Below are positions 19,405-28,836 of a stretch of DNA of 46,157 nt, in pieces. The position numbers were made by a program, and so were the translations under genes. The DNA is from an uncultured Methylobacillus sp. (GTDB lineage: Bacteria > Pseudomonadota > Gammaproteobacteria > Burkholderiales > Methylophilaceae): positions 1 to 46,157 of the forward strand of contig CAMLDO010000016.1 of the NCBI GenBank assembly GCA_946478865.1. The letters run 5' to 3'. The notes beneath the pieces are model-generated. The model was given only the letters and a program-made list of their open reading frames with translations, made no database searches and was not told where the DNA came from. Every line of letters starts with the position of its first letter. The first letter of the stretch is position 1.

Positions 19405-20270
19405 GAGCGGCGCAAAGCCTGCTTGCCCGCCCAGTCCCGCGCGAACTGCCATGCCACGCGACCGCTTCTCGATCCGCGCTGCAACGCAAACTGCAACGCC
19501 TCCTTGCGAAGCTGGGGCGTGACGCGCTTGATGCCGAAATGCGCGAGCCAGTAGCGCACAATGTCGAGGTATGCCTCCTGATCGAAGGGATAGAAAGTTA
19601 GCCACAAGCCAAAACGCTCGGAGAGCGAAATTTTTTCCTCGACCGTATCGCCGGGACGAATCTCGTCGCCGACATACTGCGTTTCGAGATTTTCCTTCAT
19701 GAATTCCGGCATGAGATGACGCCGATTGGAAGTCGCGCAGATCAGCATATTGTCCGCAGAGGCGGCAACCGAACCATCGAGCGCCACCTTGAGCGCCTTG
19801 TAACCGGGCTCGTCGGCATCGAATGACAGATCGTCGCAGAAAATCAGGAATTTTTCCGGGCGCTCCCGTATCAGGTCCGCGATATCCGGCAGGTCGGTCA
19901 GATCAGCCTTGTCCACCTCAACCAGCCGCAGCCCCTCATCGGCGAAATCCGTCAGCAGCGCCTTGAACAGCGAAGACTTGCCGGTTCCGCGTGCGCCAGT
20001 GAGCAGCACGTTGTTGAACGGCAGTCCAGCCAGGAACTGGCGGGTATTCGCGACCAGCAGCCGTTTCTGCGCATCGATGTCCTTCAGGTCGGCGAGATGA
20101 ATCCGGTGCGGATGCTGGACGGCCTGCAGATAGCCTCGCCCCTGTTTCCGGCGCCAGCGATAGGCGGATGCGGACCAGTCGGTATCCGGCAACGGCTCGG
20201 GCATGAGCCCTTCCAGACGCGCCAGCAGGCTCTCCGCCCGCGCAAGCAAGCTTTCGAGATCGGATGCCAT
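19401..20270 (-). CDS. AAA-type ATPase, DUF815 family
   Basis: A 289-residue cytoplasmic ATPase with Walker A GARGTGKSSL at about residues 92-101, a Walker B-like FLIFCDDLSFD at 141-151, and a sensor ATSNRRHLMPEFM. The family is widespread in proteobacteria but its role is not established. It sits between argJ (one-base overlap, TGATG) and the Nudix-ThiE gene (four-base overlap), so the three form one operon. Confidence 0.92.
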   Translation of the reverse strand: MASDLESLLARAESLLARLEGLMPEPLPDTDWSASAYRWRRKQGRGYLQAVQHPHRIHLADLKDIDAQKRLLVANTRQFLAGLPFNNVLLTGARGTGKSSLFKALLTDFADEGLRLVEVDKADLTDLPDIADLIRERPEKFLIFCDDLSFDADEPGYKALKVALDGSVAASADNMLICATSNRRHLMPEFMKENLETQYVGDEIRPGDTVEEKISLSERFGLWLTFYPFDQEAYLDIVRYWLAHFGIKRVTPQLRKEALQFALQRGSRSGRVAWQFARDWAGKQALRRS

Positions 20271-21499
20271 CAGGTTCGATAATCCGCGTTGATCTTGACG
20301 TAGTCGTATGAGAAGTCGCAGGTCCAGACCGTAGCCTCCGCATCGCCGCGGCCGAGTTCCACGCGCACAGTGATTTCGGCTTCCTTCATCACGCGCTGAC
20401 CATCGGTTTCCTGATAGCTCGCGGCGCGGCCGCCGTTTTCGGCCACCAGCACGTCACCGAGATGCAGTTTGATGCGGCTCACGTCGAGGTCGGCAATGCC
20501 GGCGTATCCGATTGCCGCCAGAATGCGGCCGAGATTGGGATCGGAAGCGAAAAATGCAGTCTTGATGAGCGGCGAATGAGCAATGGCATAACCGATCTTG
20601 CGGCATTCGGCTTCGTCGCGCCCGCCCTGGATATTGATCGTCATGAACTTGGTCGCGCCCTCGCCATCGCGGACAATCGCCTGTGCCAACAGCATCGCCA
20701 CCTCGGTCACGGTATCGCGCAAGGCCGCGTAATCGGCGCCTTGGCTGTCGGCGATTTCGGCATTGCCTGCCTGACCAGTAGCGACCAGAATGAGCGAATC
20801 GTTGGTCGAAGTGTCGCCGTCCACCGTGATGCAGTTGAACGAACGATTGACCGCATGCTGGATCATATCGTCAAGCGTCTCTTGGCCGATCGCCGCATCG
20901 GTGGCGATATAGCCCAGCATCGTGGCCATATTGGGATGGATCATGCCGGACCCCTTGGCGATGCCGGTGACCGTGACTTTCTTGCCGCCGAGCTGCAATG
21001 TGCGCGAAATTCCCTTGGCGACGATATCCGTCGTCATGATCGCGTGTGCGGCGTTCAGCCAGTTATCCTCCTTGAGATCGCCCACGCAGGCGGGCAGGCC
21101 GGCGACGATACGCTCGATGGGCAGCGGCTCCATGATGACGCCAGTGGAAAACGGCAGGACTTGCTGTTCGGTGCAACCCAGCAGTTCGGCCACTTTCTGG
21201 CACGTCTGGCGCGCGCGACGCATGCCCTCTTCTCCGGTGCCGGCATTGGCATTGCCGGTATTGACGACCAGGGCGCGTATTTCGCCGCTCGCAGCCAGAT
21301 GTTCCTTGCACAGAACCACGGGGGCGGCGCAGAAACGATTCTGCGTGAACACGCCGGCAACGCGGCTGCCGGGAGCAAGCTGCATCACCAGCAGATCCTT
21401 GCGGTTGGGCTTGCGGATATGGGCTTCGGCGATGCCGAGTTTTACGCCAGGAACGGCCGGGAGATCACCTTGGGTTGGAGCTTGGAGATTGACGGGCAT
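20270..21499 (-). CDS. argJ: Bifunctional ornithine acetyltransferase / N-acetylglutamate synthase
   Basis: Arginine synthesis enzyme that recycles the acetyl group between N-acetylornithine and glutamate. The 409-residue precursor contains [17 protein letters not shown], where the threonine of MATML is the autocleavage site and nucleophile. The C-terminal end [11 protein letters not shown] is also typical. The ATG at 21499 ([19 protein letters not shown]) is preferred to a longer frame because ArgJ proteins begin this way. First gene of the argJ-ATPase-Nudix operon. Confidence 0.96.
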   Translation of the reverse strand: MPVNLQAPTQGDLPAVPGVKLGIAEAHIRKPNRKDLLVMQLAPGSRVAGVFTQNRFCAAPVVLCKEHLAASGEIRALVVNTGNANAGTGEEGMRRARQTCQKVAELLGCTEQQVLPFSTGVIMEPLPIERIVAGLPACVGDLKEDNWLNAAHAIMTTDIVAKGISRTLQLGGKKVTVTGIAKGSGMIHPNMATMLGYIATDAAIGQETLDDMIQHAVNRSFNCITVDGDTSTNDSLILVATGQAGNAEIADSQGADYAALRDTVTEVAMLLAQAIVRDGEGATKFMTINIQGGRDEAECRKIGYAIAHSPLIKTAFFASDPNLGRILAAIGYAGIADLDVSRIKLHLGDVLVAENGGRAASYQETDGQRVMKEAEITVRVELGRGDAEATVWTCDFSYDYVKINADYRT

Positions 21500-21577
21500 G
21501 GTTGTTTTCCGTATGGTTCGATCCGGAATTTTACCTTGATACGGAGCTGTGCGTCTTCGGCATGGCACTTATGCAAA

Positions 21578-21606
21578 TTGACTTTTGCTACCTTCTTTTG
21601 ATAAAA
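21578..21606 (+). promoter_or_regulatory. Possible promoter of the GAF-ATPase gene
   Basis: TTGACT (21578-21583) and ATAAAA (21601-21606) are 17 bases apart in the divergent interval between argJ and the ATPase. The -35 box is good, the -10 box imperfect. Confidence 0.4.
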
Positions 21607-21645
21607 GTCATTTTGAGCACATCGTTATATGTGAAGGAATAGCCA

Positions 21646-24045
21646 ATGGCAACGACGCCGCACGCCATTCCCGCAACGCCCGGCATCAGCAGCCTGGCGG
21701 AAATCGGCAGCGAACTCGCGTTCACCAAGAAGCTGCAGGCGGTCAGCAACAAGATTCACGCGACGACCAACCTCGATCAAATCATCCTCGATGTCAGCCA
21801 TGACATCTGCCAGGTGTTCGAGGCGGAGCGCATTACGATCTACACGGTCAGCGAAGACCGGTGCATGCTGATTTCCAAGATCAAGACCGGCCTCAGCAGC
21901 TACAACGACGTACAGCGCCCGATCAGCCGCATGGCGATCGGCAAGCAAAGCGTCATCGGCTTTGTCGCGACCAACAAGACGCTGGTCAACATCGCAGACA
22001 TTTACGATACCGAGGAGCTGAAACGCATCAGCCCGGAAATCACCTTCCTCAAGAACGTCGACCAGCAGACCGGGTTCCGCACGCGCCAGATGCTGGCCTT
22101 CCCGATTCTCGACCCGGTCAACGCCGAAATCATCGGCGCCGTTCAGCTGACCAACACGCTCTCTGGCCTGCCTTTTTCACACATCGCCGAACACGGGGCC
22201 ATCGAGATCGCCAAAACGCTCGCGATCGCCTTCACGCAACGCCAGGCGGCTTCCAGCCAGATCAAGACCAAGTTCGATCAGCTCATTGCGGACGGCATCA
22301 TTTCCGCTGCCGAACTGGAACTCGCGCAACGCTCGGCGCGCAAGAAAAAAGCCAATATCGAAGACGTTCTTATCGACGAATTTCAGGTTAAGCCTGCCGA
22401 TATCGGACATGCCTTGTCAGTGTTTTTCGGTGTGCCCTACGAACCGCATCGCGCCGACCGTCTGCGCCCAATGAACCTGCTTAAAAATCTCAAGCACGAA
22501 TACATTCAGGCGAACGGCTGGCTGCCGGTTGATGAAACTCGGGAAGAAGGCCTGGTGATCATGACACCGGACCCGGAAAGCGTGCGCAGTTCGCGCATCG
22601 TCAACAATGTCTTCCCCAAGCACTCCAAGATCACCTACAAGGTCTGCCTGAACCGGGACTTCTGCAATACGACCAGCCTGTTCTATGAAATCGGCCTGCC
22701 CACCACCAATATCGACGAAATCATTTCGCACATGGGCGGGGAAGAAGAGGAGGAAAGCGACTTCACCGCGGAGGACATCTCCGCCGCCCAGGACAACGAA
22801 CTGGTCAAGCTGGTCAACAAGATCATCATCGACGCCTATACCCAGGGCGCATCGGATATTCACATCGAGCCTTATCCGGACAAGAGCAAGGTCGTGATTC
22901 GCCTGCGCCGCGACGGCAGCCTGACCCCCTATATCGAGATTCCGCCCGGCTATCGCAACGCGCTCGCCGCCCGCATCAAGATCATGGCGGAGCTGGATAT
23001 TTCCGAAAGGCGCGTGCCGCAGGACGGCAAGATCAAGTTCCGCAAGTTCGGCCCGCTCGATATCGAATTGCGGGTAGCCACGATCCCGACCGCGGGAGGA
23101 CTGGAAGATATCGTGCTGCGCATCCTCGCCTCCGGCAAGCCGATTTCGCTCGACAAGCTCGACCTCGCTCCGCGCACCTTCGAACACATCCAGCATATGG
23201 TCGCCAAGCCCTATGGACTGTTCCTGGTGGTCGGCCCGACCGGTTCCGGCAAAACTACCACCCTGCATTCGGCGATGAGCTACATCAACACGCCGGAAGC
23301 CAAGATCTGGACCGCCGAAGATCCGGTAGAAATCACCCAGCGCGGGCTGCGGCAGGTACAGGTGAACCGCAAGGCCGGCCTCAATTTCGCGACCATGATG
23401 CGCGCCTTTCTGCGCGCCGATCCGGACGTGATCATGGTGGGCGAAATGCGCGACAAGGAAACTGTCGCCCTGGGCATCGAGGCCTCGCTCACCGGCCACT
23501 TGGTCATGTCCACGCTACATACCAATAGCGCGCCCGAGACCGTGGTCCGTCTGCTCGACATGGGCATGGACCCGTTCAATTTCTCCGATGCGCTGCTGGG
23601 GATTCTGGCGCAACGGCTGGCCAAGCGATTATGCGTGTGCAAGCAGGCGTATACGCCTTCCTCAGAGGAGGTTGAAAGCCTCCTGACCGAGTACTGTCGC
23701 GAGTTGGAATCCACTTCTTCGTGGCAGTGCGATCCGCAGGCGGCACGCAAAAACATTCTGGACGAGTGGACCCAATCCTTCGGCGACAAGAATGGAAAAT
23801 TCACCCTGTACAAGGCCGTAGGATGCGACAAGTGTGCCGGCGGCTATCGCGGGCGGGTGGGCTTGTTCGAACTGCTGGAAGGCACGGACGCACTCAAGAA
23901 AGGCATCCAGGAACATTTGCGCGTCGCAGAGCTGCTGGCGATTGCCCTGGAAGAAGGCATGCGCACCCTCAAGCAGGACGGCATCGAGAAAGTACTGAAA
24001 GGCATCACCGACATGAAGCAGGTGCGTGCCGTTTGCATCAAGTAA
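21646..24045 (+). CDS. GAF-domain type II/IV secretion ATPase (PilB/GspE-like)
   Basis: A 799-residue protein. A GAF domain occupies about residues 25-205, ending in MLAFPILDPVNAEIIGAVQLTN, and a degenerate T2SSE_N/MshEN-like region about 210-330. The secretion ATPase follows: Asp box DIHIEP, Walker A GPTGSGKTT (about 530), Walker B DPDVIMVGEMRD and the His box TGHLVMSTLHTNSA. A zinc-type cysteine set brackets an insertion (CVCK and CDKC); the first pair is C-x-C rather than C-x-x-C. Such ATPases power pilus or pseudopilus assembly at the inner membrane. No pilC, pilM or pilin genes are adjacent. A GAF input suggests control by a small ligand or redox signal (inference). Confidence 0.9.
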   Translation: MATTPHAIPATPGISSLAEIGSELAFTKKLQAVSNKIHATTNLDQIILDVSHDICQVFEAERITIYTVSEDRCMLISKIKTGLSSYNDVQRPISRMAIGKQSVIGFVATNKTLVNIADIYDTEELKRISPEITFLKNVDQQTGFRTRQMLAFPILDPVNAEIIGAVQLTNTLSGLPFSHIAEHGAIEIAKTLAIAFTQRQAASSQIKTKFDQLIADGIISAAELELAQRSARKKKANIEDVLIDEFQVKPADIGHALSVFFGVPYEPHRADRLRPMNLLKNLKHEYIQANGWLPVDETREEGLVIMTPDPESVRSSRIVNNVFPKHSKITYKVCLNRDFCNTTSLFYEIGLPTTNIDEIISHMGGEEEEESDFTAEDISAAQDNELVKLVNKIIIDAYTQGASDIHIEPYPDKSKVVIRLRRDGSLTPYIEIPPGYRNALAARIKIMAELDISERRVPQDGKIKFRKFGPLDIELRVATIPTAGGLEDIVLRILASGKPISLDKLDLAPRTFEHIQHMVAKPYGLFLVVGPTGSGKTTTLHSAMSYINTPEAKIWTAEDPVEITQRGLRQVQVNRKAGLNFATMMRAFLRADPDVIMVGEMRDKETVALGIEASLTGHLVMSTLHTNSAPETVVRLLDMGMDPFNFSDALLGILAQRLAKRLCVCKQAYTPSSEEVESLLTEYCRELESTSSWQCDPQAARKNILDEWTQSFGDKNGKFTLYKAVGCDKCAGGYRGRVGLFELLEGTDALKKGIQEHLRVAELLAIALEEGMRTLKQDGIEKVLKGITDMKQVRAVCIK

Positions 24046-24046
24046 A

Positions 24047-24066
24047 GCTGCACCAAGCAGTGCAGC
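24047..24066. terminator. Small hairpin between convergent genes
   Basis: GCTGCAC / GTGCAGC form a 7-bp stem with a 6-base loop in the 28-base gap between the ATPase and Rrf2 stops. There is no T-run, so its role as terminator is uncertain. Confidence 0.3.
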
Positions 24067-24073
24067 GTAAAGC

Positions 24074-24562
24074 CTAACCTGCTGCGGCGTGGATTGGAAT
24101 GGTGGTCGTTTCCGGCATCAACGCATGCGGAATATCGCTCAAGCGGTACTTGCCGGTGCGCACCGCCTCGCTCAGCATCGCCAGCGTCTGCTCCTTGAGC
24201 ATGGTGATCACTTCCTGCTTGATGGGCTGCCATTTATAGTGCATCGGGCAAGCGGTCGCGTCGCTGCATTCCTTGAGGCCCAGCAGGCAATCCTTGGTGA
24301 ACTCCGGCCCTTCTGTGATCAGCAGAATGCGCATCAGATCGATCTTTTCCGGATCTTCACGCAGACAGAAGCCGCCCAGCCGGCCTCGATAAGACGTCAC
24401 CAAACCACCCTTGCACAGCGTCTGCATGATTTTCGCCAGATACGCGGCCGGCACCTGCAGCTTCTCGGCTACCTCGCGGCTAAGAATCGGCGAATTCTGA
24501 TCTTGCGTCGCGATGTAGATCAAGGACTGTACGGCGTACTGACTGGTGCGTGAAATCAGCAT
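24074..24562 (-). CDS. Rrf2-family Fe-S-type transcriptional regulator
   Basis: A 162-residue winged-helix regulator. The N-terminus MLISRTSQYAVQSLIYIA and the recognition region LSREVAEKLQVPAAYLAKIMQTL are canonical Rrf2. Three cysteines in CLLGLKECSDATACPMH (about residues 103-117) match the cluster loop of IscR/NsrR-type members, so it probably senses Fe-S status, NO or redox. No isc genes are adjacent. It lies 30 bases downstream of the GAF-HD-GYP gene on the same strand and may be co-transcribed with it. Confidence 0.92.
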   Translation of the reverse strand: MLISRTSQYAVQSLIYIATQDQNSPILSREVAEKLQVPAAYLAKIMQTLCKGGLVTSYRGRLGGFCLREDPEKIDLMRILLITEGPEFTKDCLLGLKECSDATACPMHYKWQPIKQEVITMLKEQTLAMLSEAVRTGKYRLSDIPHALMPETTTIPIHAAAG

Positions 24563-24592
24563 AGTGGCTAGGGTTCTCAGTAAAGGCTTCGA

Positions 24593-26218
24593 TTATGGCA
24601 CGTATCCGGGAATCTTGCTTTCATCGACTTCGTCAATCTGTTCCGGCTCCAGAAACTGCTGCGCGTATTCCAGATAGACCTTTTCACGGATAAAAAGATC
24701 GAAAAGATCGGGATCCACATGATGATCCAGTTTCATCTTGCCCAGGATGAACAGCGATTCGGACAACGTCTTGGCCTTCTTGTAGGGCCGGTCGCGTGCG
24801 GTCAGCGCCTCGAAAATATCGGCTATGCCCATGATGCGTGCGGGAATCGACATCTGCTCGCGCGTAAGGCCGCGCGGATAGCCCTTGCCGTCCATGCGCT
24901 CGTGGTGGCCGCCCGCATACTCCGGAACACGCTGCAGATCCTTGGGATAAGGCAGCGACTCCAGCATATTGATCGTCACCACGATGTGGTTGTTGATGAT
25001 CTCGCGCTCTTCCGCGGTCAGCGTGCCGCGCGCGATATTGAGATTGTAGACTTCGTTCTCGCTGAGGAAAGGGACGACCTGTCCGGCCGCGTCCAGCAAT
25101 GAATAAGTAGCGATGGCACGCACACGCTCCTGATGCTCCGGCGTCATGAACTCTCCGCCGATATTCGCGTTGCGCAGGAATTCGCGATCCCCGTCCAGTT
25201 GCCTCACGAGCGCCTGATGCTCGGCTTCGAGCGCAGCGCCTGCAGCGGTATCGCCTTGTTGCAGCGCCGTGATCTGGCGGCGCAGCATTTCGGTTTCCTT
25301 CTGCTTTTTCAACAGCTCGAAGCGCTGGTCGATGAGATGGATACGGTCAAAAATGGTCGAGAGCTTGGTCGCCTTGTCCACCACGTACTCGGGCGTCGTC
25401 ACCTTGCCGCAATCGTGCAGCCAGGAGGCGATCTTCATCTCGTACATTTCCTTGTCGTTCATGCGGAAGTCGCGCAACGGACCGTTGTCGGAGGCGTTCG
25501 CGGCTTTCGCCAGCAGCATGGAAAGTTCCGGCACGCGACGGCAATGGCCACCGGTATAAGGCGACTTCTCGTCGATGGCCTCGGCGATGAGCTCGATGAA
25601 GGATTCGAATAGCTGCTTGAGCCCTTCGATGAGGTTATGGTTGGTCAGCGCGACTGCGGCCTGGGAAGCGAGCGATTCGACCAGTTGCTGGTTCTCGACG
25701 GAAAATGCGGTGATTTCTCCGCTTTCCTCGTCACGTGCATTGAGCAGTTGCAGTACCCCGATAATCTCGTTCTCGTGGTTCTTCATCGGGATGGTGAGGA
25801 AGGACTTGGAACGATAGCCGGTCTTCTCGTCGAATTTGCGCGTACCCGAAAAGTCGAAGCCCTCCGCCGTGTAGGCATCCTGGATGTTGACCGTGCAGTC
25901 GTGCAGCACGGAATAGGCGGCGACCATATTGTTGTTCGGCGAGCCGTCCTCCGCATACAGCGGGAGCGGTGCGAATGGAATGTCTTTGCCGGTGGTGCCG
26001 CCCAAGGCGATACCGAGCGAATCGGTACGCATGATTTCGAAGCGCAGCTTGCGATCGTCGGTCACTGTATACAGCGTCCCGCCGTCGGAACCGGTAATTT
26101 CCTTGGCGCCGAGCAGAATCATTTCCAGCAGACGCGGCGCATCCCGCTCGGCGGAAAGCGCGATCCCGATGGCATTGAGACGCTCAAGACGCTTGAGCAG
26201 CTTTTTCAGTTGCGGCAT
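24593..26218 (-). CDS. GAF-HD-GYP c-di-GMP phosphodiesterase
   Basis: A 541-residue cytoplasmic signalling protein. The GAF domain spans about residues 15-205. An HD-GYP domain follows: HCRRVPELS, the HD pair in WLHDCGK, then after a helical insertion of about 100 residues HHERMDGKGYP and ADIFEALTARDRPYKKA. HD-GYP enzymes hydrolyse c-di-GMP to GMP; the HD and GYP residues needed for catalysis are present. Its GAF domain resembles that of the nearby secretion ATPase (both have an EKTGYR/QQTGFR-like block and IIGVLQLLN/IIGAVQLTN). It follows a tandem-FHA gene by 34 bases. Confidence 0.93.
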   Translation of the reverse strand: MPQLKKLLKRLERLNAIGIALSAERDAPRLLEMILLGAKEITGSDGGTLYTVTDDRKLRFEIMRTDSLGIALGGTTGKDIPFAPLPLYAEDGSPNNNMVAAYSVLHDCTVNIQDAYTAEGFDFSGTRKFDEKTGYRSKSFLTIPMKNHENEIIGVLQLLNARDEESGEITAFSVENQQLVESLASQAAVALTNHNLIEGLKQLFESFIELIAEAIDEKSPYTGGHCRRVPELSMLLAKAANASDNGPLRDFRMNDKEMYEMKIASWLHDCGKVTTPEYVVDKATKLSTIFDRIHLIDQRFELLKKQKETEMLRRQITALQQGDTAAGAALEAEHQALVRQLDGDREFLRNANIGGEFMTPEHQERVRAIATYSLLDAAGQVVPFLSENEVYNLNIARGTLTAEEREIINNHIVVTINMLESLPYPKDLQRVPEYAGGHHERMDGKGYPRGLTREQMSIPARIMGIADIFEALTARDRPYKKAKTLSESLFILGKMKLDHHVDPDLFDLFIREKVYLEYAQQFLEPEQIDEVDESKIPGYVP

Positions 26219-26252
26219 ATCCCCTGTTCCCGCGATGTATCCGAATGCGGCA

Positions 26253-26924
26253 TCACTGCTCCGCCAGATAAAACTCCATTTTCACGCCGGCAAGATCGAT
26301 CACGTCGTGATCCGAAAGCTGATGCGCCTGCATACCGATCGCCGCCCCGTTGACCTCAGGTGTTTGCTCGCCCTCGACATGCGTAATGAAATATCCATGC
26401 GGTCGGCGCGTGATGACAGCCACTTGCACACCGGTCTTGCCCAGCGTGGTCAACGTCTTGGTAAGTTCCATTTCCTTGCCTGTCGCAGGACCGTTGAGCA
26501 CCTGCACCCGAGCGGAACGCACGGCCTCGGCTGGTGCGGCTGCATCGACGGTGGCCGCTTCAGGAAGCTCTTCCTCGTCGGAAACCTGAATCAGGATGGT
26601 ATTTTCGAAATCGTCGGCCGGGACAGCACCATTGCCTGCCTCATTGACGTATGTCAGCTTGTATTTGCCGAGGCTGACCACATCGCCATGGCGCAATGCC
26701 TGCTTCTGCACCTTCTTGCCGTTAATCTGGCTGCCGTTGGTGCTTTCGAGATCTTCGATGAGGGTTTCTTCGCCGACCGTGATGAAGCGGGCGTGATCGC
26801 CGCTTATGGCAAGGTTATCGATCTGGATATCGTTGGTAGCGCGACGGCCGAGCGTCACGTACTTCTTTTCGAGCGGGTATTCCCCGAGCAATGCCCCATC
26901 GAGCGTCAGAACCAGTTTTGACAT
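26253..26924 (-). CDS. Tandem FHA-domain protein
   Basis: A 223-residue protein from the ATG at 26924 (MSKLVLTLDG). The first FHA domain (about 1-95) has the phosphothreonine-binding set GRR, SGDH and STNGSQING. A second FHA-like domain (about 140-220) is degenerate: the Arg and Ser/His are missing but VNG is kept. FHA domains bind phosphothreonine peptides and often steer secretion systems and signalling complexes. No Ser/Thr kinase gene is in the window. It probably forms an operon with the GAF-HD-GYP gene. Confidence 0.9.
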   Translation of the reverse strand: MSKLVLTLDGALLGEYPLEKKYVTLGRRATNDIQIDNLAISGDHARFITVGEETLIEDLESTNGSQINGKKVQKQALRHGDVVSLGKYKLTYVNEAGNGAVPADDFENTILIQVSDEEELPEAATVDAAAPAEAVRSARVQVLNGPATGKEMELTKTLTTLGKTGVQVAVITRRPHGYFITHVEGEQTPEVNGAAIGMQAHQLSDHDVIDLAGVKMEFYLAEQ

Positions 26925-27052
26925 ATCCACCCCAGAAAAGCCGTTTCCTGGAACGGCTTCATTATTATGGTCAGGGCGTTGATAGACCCCGAATTCCGGC
27001 AAATCTTACACCGGATTGCACAACTGATACAGACGCCCGACGGACGGGGAGT

Positions 27053-27526
27053 TTACGTGCGCGAACGGCGGCCCGACGGGCGCTTTGCCTCGTCCGGGCG
27101 AGCCTCCGCGGCCAGCCGGTCCAGCACGCCATTGACGTACTTGTAACCGTCGGTGCCGCCATAACGCTTGGCCAACTCGACGCCTTCATTGATGGCGACG
27201 CGATACGGAATGCTTACGTCGTGAATAAGCTCGAATGCGGCAATGCACAGGATCGCATGCTCGATCGGGCTCAGCTCGCTGATGTCGCGATCCAGCAGCG
27301 GCATGATGCGGGCGTCCAGTTCCTGCACGCACTCCGAGACGCCCTTGAGCAGTCCCTGGAAATACTCGATATCCGAACGGTAGTAGTCCTCGTCTTCTTC
27401 CTTGAGGCTTTCGACGATATCAGGCAGGTCACCGCGGCCGATGAACAGGCTGTACAGCCCCTTGAGTGCCAGCTCGCGTGATTTGCGGCGATTCTGGGCC
27501 GGCTTGGAAGTAGTTTTTTCGGTCAT
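27053..27526 (-). CDS. nusB: Transcription antitermination factor NusB
   Basis: All-helical RNA-binding factor that with NusE binds boxA in rRNA leader transcripts. The 157 residues contain [14 protein letters not shown] near the start, then [17 protein letters not shown] and [27 protein letters not shown], all family hallmarks. The start overlaps the ribH stop by four bases (ATGA); ribH-nusB is a conserved pair. Confidence 0.97.
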   Translation of the reverse strand: MTEKTTSKPAQNRRKSRELALKGLYSLFIGRGDLPDIVESLKEEDEDYYRSDIEYFQGLLKGVSECVQELDARIMPLLDRDISELSPIEHAILCIAAFELIHDVSIPYRVAINEGVELAKRYGGTDGYKYVNGVLDRLAAEARPDEAKRPSGRRSRT

Positions 27527-27972
27527 AGCGATTTCAGCAGGTTAGCCATTTCGATCGCCACGGACGCGGCTTCAGCACCCTTGACCGACATCCGGACCAG
27601 CGCCTGGTCGTCGTTGTCCGTCGTGAGGATGGCGTTGGCGATGGGCACGCCGGTTTCCAGCTGGACATCGGTGATACCGCGCGCGGATTCGTTGGAAACC
27701 ACTTCGAAGTGGTAGGTATCGCCGCGGATCACGGCCCCTAGGGCGATGAGTGCATCGAACTTGCCGCTGGTCGCCATTTTCTTGAGGATGAACGGGGATT
27801 CCAGCGCGCCCGGCACCGTCACCAGCGTCACGCTCTCATCTGCCACGCCCCGCTTGCGCAGCTCTTCCGTGCAGGCGCCGAGCAGGCCGTCGCCCACTTC
27901 GCTGTTGAAGCGCGACAGCACGATGCCGATGCGCATGCCCTTGCCGTGGAGGTTTTGTTCGATTTCTTTCAT
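27523..27972 (-). CDS. ribH: 6,7-dimethyl-8-ribityllumazine synthase
   Basis: Penultimate enzyme of riboflavin synthesis. The 149 residues from the ATG at 27972 show SRFN at the substrate site, [14 protein letters not shown], and [18 protein letters not shown] with the catalytic His. The upstream extension of the open frame is rejected. It overlaps nusB by four bases. Other rib genes except ribF are outside the window. Confidence 0.97.
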   Translation of the reverse strand: MKEIEQNLHGKGMRIGIVLSRFNSEVGDGLLGACTEELRKRGVADESVTLVTVPGALESPFILKKMATSGKFDALIALGAVIRGDTYHFEVVSNESARGITDVQLETGVPIANAILTTDNDDQALVRMSVKGAEAASVAIEMANLLKSL

Positions 27973-27979
27973 GGGATCC

Positions 27980-28558
27980 CTAATGTAAAACAAGCGGCTG
28001 AGAATGCGCCTGATGGCGCTGCCAGTTCGCGACATATTGGCGAACCAGGGCTTCGTTGCCGCTGATAAAGACGACATTTTCCGCGTTTTTGTGCTGAGCT
28101 GCACGCGTAAAATTATAAGAGCCGGTGATTATTTGCGCATTTGACCTGCCTGCGTCAATTACCATCACCTTGTTGTGCGCCCCTTGATGCTCGCCGTCCA
28201 GCCATACCGGCACGCCGGCGCGGGCGATTCCCGTTACCTGGCCGCGGCGCATTTTCTCGGTTTGTTCCCGATCGGCGATCAGCTTGACCTCGACGCCGCG
28301 CTTGTGCGCTTCGATCAGTGCACGCGCGATTTCGTCATGGGTGAAAGAGAATGCCTGCACCAGTACCTGTTTGCGCGCCTGACGAATCGCCTGAATGATC
28401 TCACCCGCGATATCGTCGCCCGGCGTAAATACGGCACGTACGCTCGCATTGAGCGTCGTCGCTGCCGCTGGTGCAGTGGCTTCGCCGGCCAGCGCCCCCG
28501 AGAATGCCAGCAGTGCGGCCAGCGCGCTCAGACTGCGCGCGTAAAAATGGCGATGCAC
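27980..28558 (-). CDS. Exported phospholipase D-family protein (Nuc-like)
   Basis: A 192-residue protein with a signal peptide (cleavage likely after ALA, near residue 24) and a single PLDc domain. The HKD motif reads HNKVMVID with [16 protein letters not shown] downstream, as in the small Nuc/BfiL-type endonucleases that work as dimers. Predicted location is the periplasm, with DNA as a possible substrate. The start is a GTG two bases after the upstream gene's stop; no good ribosome binding site is visible, so it is probably translated by coupling at the end of the formate dehydrogenase operon. Confidence 0.88.
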   Translation of the reverse strand: MHRHFYARSLSALAALLAFSGALAGEATAPAAATTLNASVRAVFTPGDDIAGEIIQAIRQARKQVLVQAFSFTHDEIARALIEAHKRGVEVKLIADREQTEKMRRGQVTGIARAGVPVWLDGEHQGAHNKVMVIDAGRSNAQIITGSYNFTRAAQHKNAENVVFISGNEALVRQYVANWQRHQAHSQPLVLH

Positions 28559-28560
28559 GA

Positions 28561-28836
28561 TTATCTGGACTTGTTGGAAACAGTCGCTGCGGCAGGCGAT
28601 GCTGCCACGACGGGAACAGGTCGCGCTGCGTCCGGATGCTTGAGGTAGTAACGCTTGGCGACGCGATCCTGCGCCTTGCCAAGCGCGACCTTGGCGGCCT
28701 CTTCGCTCGCCGTCTTCTTCGCTGCCGCTTCCGCCTTCTTCGCGGCTTCCTCATCGTTCGGCGGCGGCAGCTGCGCCAGTGCAATCATGGGCGCGGCCAG
28801 CAAGGCCGCAAGCAGCCATGGAGTCATTCGGTTCAT
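28561..28836 (-). CDS. Small exported protein at the end of the formate dehydrogenase operon
   Basis: About 91 residues from the ATG at 28836, which overlaps the fdhC stop (ATGA). A signal peptide (MNRMTPWLLAALLAAPMIALA) is followed by an Ala/Lys/Glu-rich helical stretch and a Pro/Ala tail. KRYYLKHPDAARP is the only distinctive motif. I do not recognise the family. The coupling to fdhC suggests a role linked to the dehydrogenase, but it could be incidental. Confidence 0.75.
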   Translation of the reverse strand: MNRMTPWLLAALLAAPMIALAQLPPPNDEEAAKKAEAAAKKTASEEAAKVALGKAQDRVAKRYYLKHPDAARPVPVVAASPAAATVSNKSR

